NCBI GenBank assembly: GCA_964509335.1
Contig: CAZDXB010000015.1
Location: forward strand, 14,560 to 78,559
Direction: 5' to 3'
Source of the DNA: CAZDXB01 sp964509335
GTDB taxonomy: Bacteria; Bacteroidota; Ignavibacteria; Kapaibacteriales; UBA2268
DNA length: 64,000 nucleotides
Position 1 is the stretch's first letter; every line of letters begins with the position of its first letter. This document shows positions 60,498-64,000 of this stretch, in pieces. Position numbers and translations under genes: made by a program. Below the pieces are notes generated by a model. It was not told the origin of the DNA, did not search any database, and worked only from the letters and a program-made list of their open reading frames with translations.

Positions 60498-62974
60498 TCA
60501 ATATAAAACTAAACTCCCCCTTAAAACGCCGCTTGAAGTTTTTACTTTGATATAATAAAATCCCGAAAAGCAATCGGATAAATCCAATGGAATATTGTTC
60601 TCTCCTTTCATAAGATTCGCGCTAAAGCTTCTTATTTTTACTCCATTTAGATTGTAAACGGATATTTCCGTCTTTGTATTAGTAGGCGATTTTATATTTA
60701 ATACGCACTTTTCAAATACGGGATTGGGAAATATACTCAAATTATTGCCGCTAAATTCAACTTCTTCTTCTACGCTCGTCGCTAAATCAAATTTCGCCGC
60801 CCAAACGTCGATACCGCCTCTAAACGGTAAATCGGGATTAGTTAAAGGAAAGTTCCAAGAACCGGTTGAGCCGGTAACATATACGCATTGATTGTCATCG
60901 ACTGCAATTTTTGTCTCGGCTTCGTCGCCCGTATCGCCGAAGTAGGTTGAATATAATATTTCGCTAAAATCGGGATTTAATTTACAAACGAAAATGTCGT
61001 CGCCGCCGCGCAAGTAAGATTGATACGCGTCGTTTGTAACCGGAAAATCGCTTGAAGATGTCCAGCCGCTTAAGTAAACGTTGCCGTCTTTATCGACGGC
61101 TATATCATCGCTCGCGTCGGGGAGGCTTCCGCCAAACTTAGCAGACTTAAGTAATTCGCTGCCGTCTTCGTTTATTTTGGAAACAAATATATGCAAAGGG
61201 CTCCCTGAGGGAACGTCGTGGATTGCGCCGGGAGTTACGGGGTAATCGATTGCAGAACCGTAGCCGGAAGCGAAGCCTGTTATATAAGCGCATCCATGCT
61301 TGTCTATATCAATGCTACGTCCCGAAGGCACTGTGCTTAATATATTGTCAAAAGCGCGTCCGCGCTTGTCTCTATCGTATTCCAAGAGCCCTTGTTGTTC
61401 CAAACCGCCTATAGCCGTAGCGTATAATAGTTCGCCGCTATTGCTATTTATTTTCGCTATAAACGGGGTTTCAGGTCCTTTAGACCAGCGAAAAAGTATA
61501 GTGTCTTTATAAGCGTTTTCGGTGAAAGGGAAATCCGGCGAATGAGTCCCTCCCACAATATATACGTTCCCCTCGCCGTCAACGTCAAAATCATGAATCC
61601 CGTCGTTCCAGAGACCTCCGAAATAAGTGCAGTAAAGCAAATCGCTGCCGCTTGAATTCAATTTAAAAATATAACCGTCAGCCCAATCACTTTTACTGCT
61701 TGTGTCTTTTGAATATTCTTTTTTCAGAGCGTTTTCCGTTGTTTGTAAGCCTTTTACATTTATTCTACCGGCAATATACACATTGCCTTCGTTATCTGTT
61801 TTAATATCTTCCGCTATAACATTTTTGGGTAAATTTAAATAAGTCGAGAAAATAAATTTAGAGCCTGTAGAATCAAGTTTAAAAATCANNNNNNNNNNNN
61901 NNNNNNNNNNNNNNNNNNNNNNNNNNNNNNNNNNNNNNNNNNNNNNNNNNNNNNNNNNNNNNNNNNNNNNNNNNNNNNNNNNNNNNNNTTAGAGCCAATA
62001 AAAGTAGAAAATATTAGTTCCGTTCCGTCATAATTTATCTTACTTAAAAAAGCGTATCTTTTTGAACTCACTGTGTCGATAAAATGTTGTGAAGTGATGG
62101 GAAAACCTTCTCCTGCGTCCGTTCCGCCGCATATATATGCATTCCCCTTATTATCGGTCGCTATACCCTCAGTTCTATCGATGTCATAACTACATAGACC
62201 GATTGAATACACTAAAGGGTCTATTATTAATTCTTTTTTCTTATTATACTCTCCAATATTAAAAGAAACTGTCTCTTTGTTTGACAAATTGAAATTGCAA
62301 GGTATTTCCTTTGTTTTAGAGTTAACCTTTTGATAAGCGAAAATCTTCCCTACGCTAATATCGCCCAACTTTGTATTTATTGTTAAATCTCCATTGGGAT
62401 TAATACCGATTGTTTCTCCTCCCTCAAAATCCATTTTGATTCGCGACGGGTCTGCGTTCGGTTCTACTATTATATCGTATCTTAAATCGCCGTTCTCAAA
62501 GTAATATCTTAGACTTATCCCGTCGTATAATTCCGATAAAGCAACGCTTCTATACGGATGTATTTTAACCGCCCACTTTGTAGAATCTTTTCCTAATAAG
62601 TAATTGAAATAGGTTTTGTATCGATTTGACTCATCAAGCTTAAAAACGCCTTTTCTCGCGCCGACAAACGACATCTTTACTGGATTTCTTTCTATAATTA
62701 CTTTTTTTTCATTTGCCATATTCGAGTTCATACTTTCATTCTTATCTGAATCAATTATCCTTTTGACTTTCTTTAAGTCGTAAATCAAACTGTTATCGGT
62801 TACCCACACGTCGAAAGATTTTGTTTTAGCGCGGAATTTGGCGCGCGCGTTCCATTGTCCCTTGTTTTCAACGTAGTAACCTGTTTGCGAAGGTCGAAGA
62901 TATTGTTCGGCGTTCAAACTTGAACTTATAAGCAATAAAGCGATAAGCGATATAATTAATAATAAATATCTCAT
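60498..62974 (-). CDS. Secreted DUF7948/SBBP beta-propeller protein with T9SS type A sorting domain (crosses an assembly gap)
   Basis: One gene interrupted by the 100-base gap at 61889-61988. The upstream part has a signal peptide (MRYLLLIISLIALLLISSSL) and a DUF7948 domain (ENKGQWNARAKFRAKTKSFD, YDIIVEPNADPSRIKMDFEG), then the first propeller units (ATDNKGNAYICGG). Downstream of the gap the same frame continues (IFKLDSTGSKFIFSTYL, DNEGNVYIAGRINVKG) with SBBP units such as VDGEGNVYIVGGTHSPDFPF. The sorting domain is LSIFPNPVFEKCVLNIKS to GVLRGSLVLY. AAGGAG precedes the ATG. If the gap is truly about 100 bases the protein has roughly 825 residues. Ligand unknown. Confidence 0.8.
61889..61988. 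other. Assembly gap (100 N)
   Basis: Exactly 100 N inside a T9SS gene. The repetitive propeller units on both sides explain why assembly broke here; the real gap could be larger. Confidence 0.97.
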
Positions 62975-62988
62975 ATCAAGTCTCCTTA

Positions 62989-63022
62989 AAAATTCGGCGT
63001 TCCCCGAAACGGGGAACGCCGA
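62989..63022 (-). terminator. Rho-independent terminator downstream of the T9SS gene at 63032
   Basis: On the minus strand TCGGCGTTCCCCG pairs with CGGGGAACGCCGA across a three-base loop and is followed by ATTTTTAAGG. It lies between the partial T9SS gene and the DUF7948/SBBP gene. The plus strand also reads as a hairpin plus TTTT. Confidence 0.8.
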
Positions 63023-63031
63023 TTTTCCTAT

Positions 63032-64000
63032 TTATTTGACATACACTAACTTTATAACTTTACTAAAAAAGACGCCCGAATCGGAAAACGACGTAATCCT
63101 TGCAAAATATATGCCTTGCGGCAATCCAATATTATTCGGCTCAAACGAAACCGAATATTCGCCTTTTGCTTTATATTCATCGACCAAAACATCCACTCTG
63201 TCTAAGTTGGCGTCAAATACTTCTATTTTTACTCTTGATTCTTCTAGCGCTTTATATCTTATCTTCGTTTTATTGCCAAACGGATTAGGAGCGCACTTCA
63301 AATATTCGAAAAAATTCAATTCCGTTTCGGAACTAACATCCATTCCATAGCCGCCGCTCTCCCCGGGCGAAAGGAAGGTATTTGACTCCAAAGAATTACC
63401 TGCGGAATTGTAGGAAGTGAGTTTATATTCTACTTCTTCAACGCAAGGGTCGGGATCCGCGCCGCAAGGAATAGAATGCGTAAATTCGTCGTTATCTTTT
63501 GTCGTTATTAGAACCCAATCGTCGGTTGCTTCGTCCCAGTAATAAAGTCTAAATCCAAATTCCGTGTTATCGTAAGTAGCGTCGCCGTAGCCTTGGTCGA
63601 ACCCGTATTTAGTAAAGTCGTCGTTAACTTCGGCGTCGTCGTAAGACCTCGATTCCCACTCAATTTTGAATTCCGTAGGGTCTTCGCCGTCATACTCTAA
63701 TTCATAACTAGTTAAATCGCACTGGGCGGATTGCATCATATTTACGTCGTCGTTTAAAAAATCATACAAATCGTCCAAAGCGTCTTCCAATTCCGGCTCA
63801 GAACCATTCGGCGATAATTCATCTTTAAATATTTTGTGAAATTCACGATTCGGATTTTGATTATCCTCCCATTTAGCGTTAATATCAGCTTCTTGAAATA
63901 TTTTAAATACGTCGTCTGAAAAATCATTTAAATCGTCGTTTTCATACCCGTCCCAGTCGCAATCCCGAAAATCGAATAGATTGTAATTATCAGAATCGTA
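63032..64000 (-). CDS. T9SS type A sorting-domain protein, N-terminus beyond the window
   Basis: The frame is open to the window edge, so the first 63790 codon (TTG) is not the start; about 322 residues are visible. The N-terminal visible part is strongly acidic (YNLFDFRDCDWDGYENDDLN). The middle is beta-rich (FGFRLYYWDEATDDWVLITT). The C-terminal sorting domain starts FEYLKCAPNPFGNKTKIRYK, continues KIEVFDANLDRVDVLVDEYK and ends SKVIKLVYVK. It ends 10 bases before a strong terminator. The function is unknown. Confidence 0.8.
   Translation of the reverse strand, partial: YDSDNYNLFDFRDCDWDGYENDDLNDFSDDVFKIFQEADINAKWEDNQNPNREFHKIFKDELSPNGSEPELEDALDDLYDFLNDDVNMMQSAQCDLTSYELEYDGEDPTEFKIEWESRSYDDAEVNDDFTKYGFDQGYGDATYDNTEFGFRLYYWDEATDDWVLITTKDNDEFTHSIPCGADPDPCVEEVEYKLTSYNSAGNSLESNTFLSPGESGGYGMDVSSETELNFFEYLKCAPNPFGNKTKIRYKALEESRVKIEVFDANLDRVDVLVDEYKAKGEYSVSFEPNNIGLPQGIYFARITSFSDSGVFFSKVIKLVYVK

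Overview
The window looks like chromosome from a Gram-negative bacterium of the Bacteroidota/Chlorobiota (FCB) group. An Ignavibacteria- or Kapabacteria-like lineage is my best guess, but no marker gene settles it. The grounds are at least eight proteins ending in a type IX secretion (T9SS) type A sorting domain, a PorV/PorQ-family protein, a GWxTD-domain protein, a carboxypeptidase-regulatory/TonB receptor, and a few TAnnTTTG-like promoter elements. Many genes still have clear Shine-Dalgarno sites (AGGAGG, GGAG), unlike classical Bacteroides. Two runs of exactly 100 N (28169-28268 and 61889-61988) show that this is a scaffolded draft assembly.

Layout. 1-13433 (all minus): an operon-like series of a secreted BNR-type T9SS protein, a TonB-dependent receptor, a 1586-residue surface protein and a PorV-like protein, closed by a terminator; then a GWxTD protein and an LpxL-type acyltransferase cut by the window edge. 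13578-15474: an ECF sigma factor and an unusual anti-sigma protein that appears to span both membranes. 15475-16147: dispersed repeats and a MITE-like element. 16148-23433 (minus): a two-domain oxidoreductase, a membrane acyltransferase overlapping a kinase-like gene, a DpnII-like restriction-modification pair and an SDR. 23503-28165 (plus): folC, purH, a short CheR, an MBL-fold hydrolase and CheW, then a gap. 28269-29080: the tail of an outer-membrane protein and a field of small hairpin repeats. 29180-30745: P5C dehydrogenase with a strong terminator. 30850-32657: an orphan RHS toxin-type cassette with a DUF3997-like partner, bounded by direct copies of one hairpin and a broken RHS copy. 32754-39247 (plus): TrmH-type methyltransferase, dprA, polyprenyl synthase and an AddB-like Fe-S nuclease. 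39326-40813: tRNA nucleotidyltransferase. 41048-49783 (minus): secreted T9SS/BNR proteins around a Memo-AMMECR1 fusion that carries a signal peptide. 50212-54856 (plus): an S9 peptidase and a C-type-lectin T9SS protein. 55182-60171 (minus): a five-gene cluster resembling the late steps of staphyloxanthin-type glycosylated and acylated C30 carotenoid synthesis. 60498-64000 (minus): two more T9SS cargo genes, one crossing the second gap and one cut by the window edge.

How the genes work together. Much of the window serves the cell surface: T9SS cargo, a TonB receptor with PorV-like and giant partners, LPS acylation, polar carotenoids for the membrane, and a sigma/anti-sigma pair that may sense the outer membrane itself. 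Housekeeping genes (folC, purH, pruA, dprA, cca, polyprenyl synthase) are interspersed. I found no CRISPR array, rRNA, recognisable tRNA, transposase gene or prophage. Mobile DNA is represented by the restriction-modification pair, the RHS cassette, MITE-like elements and several families of hairpin repeats.
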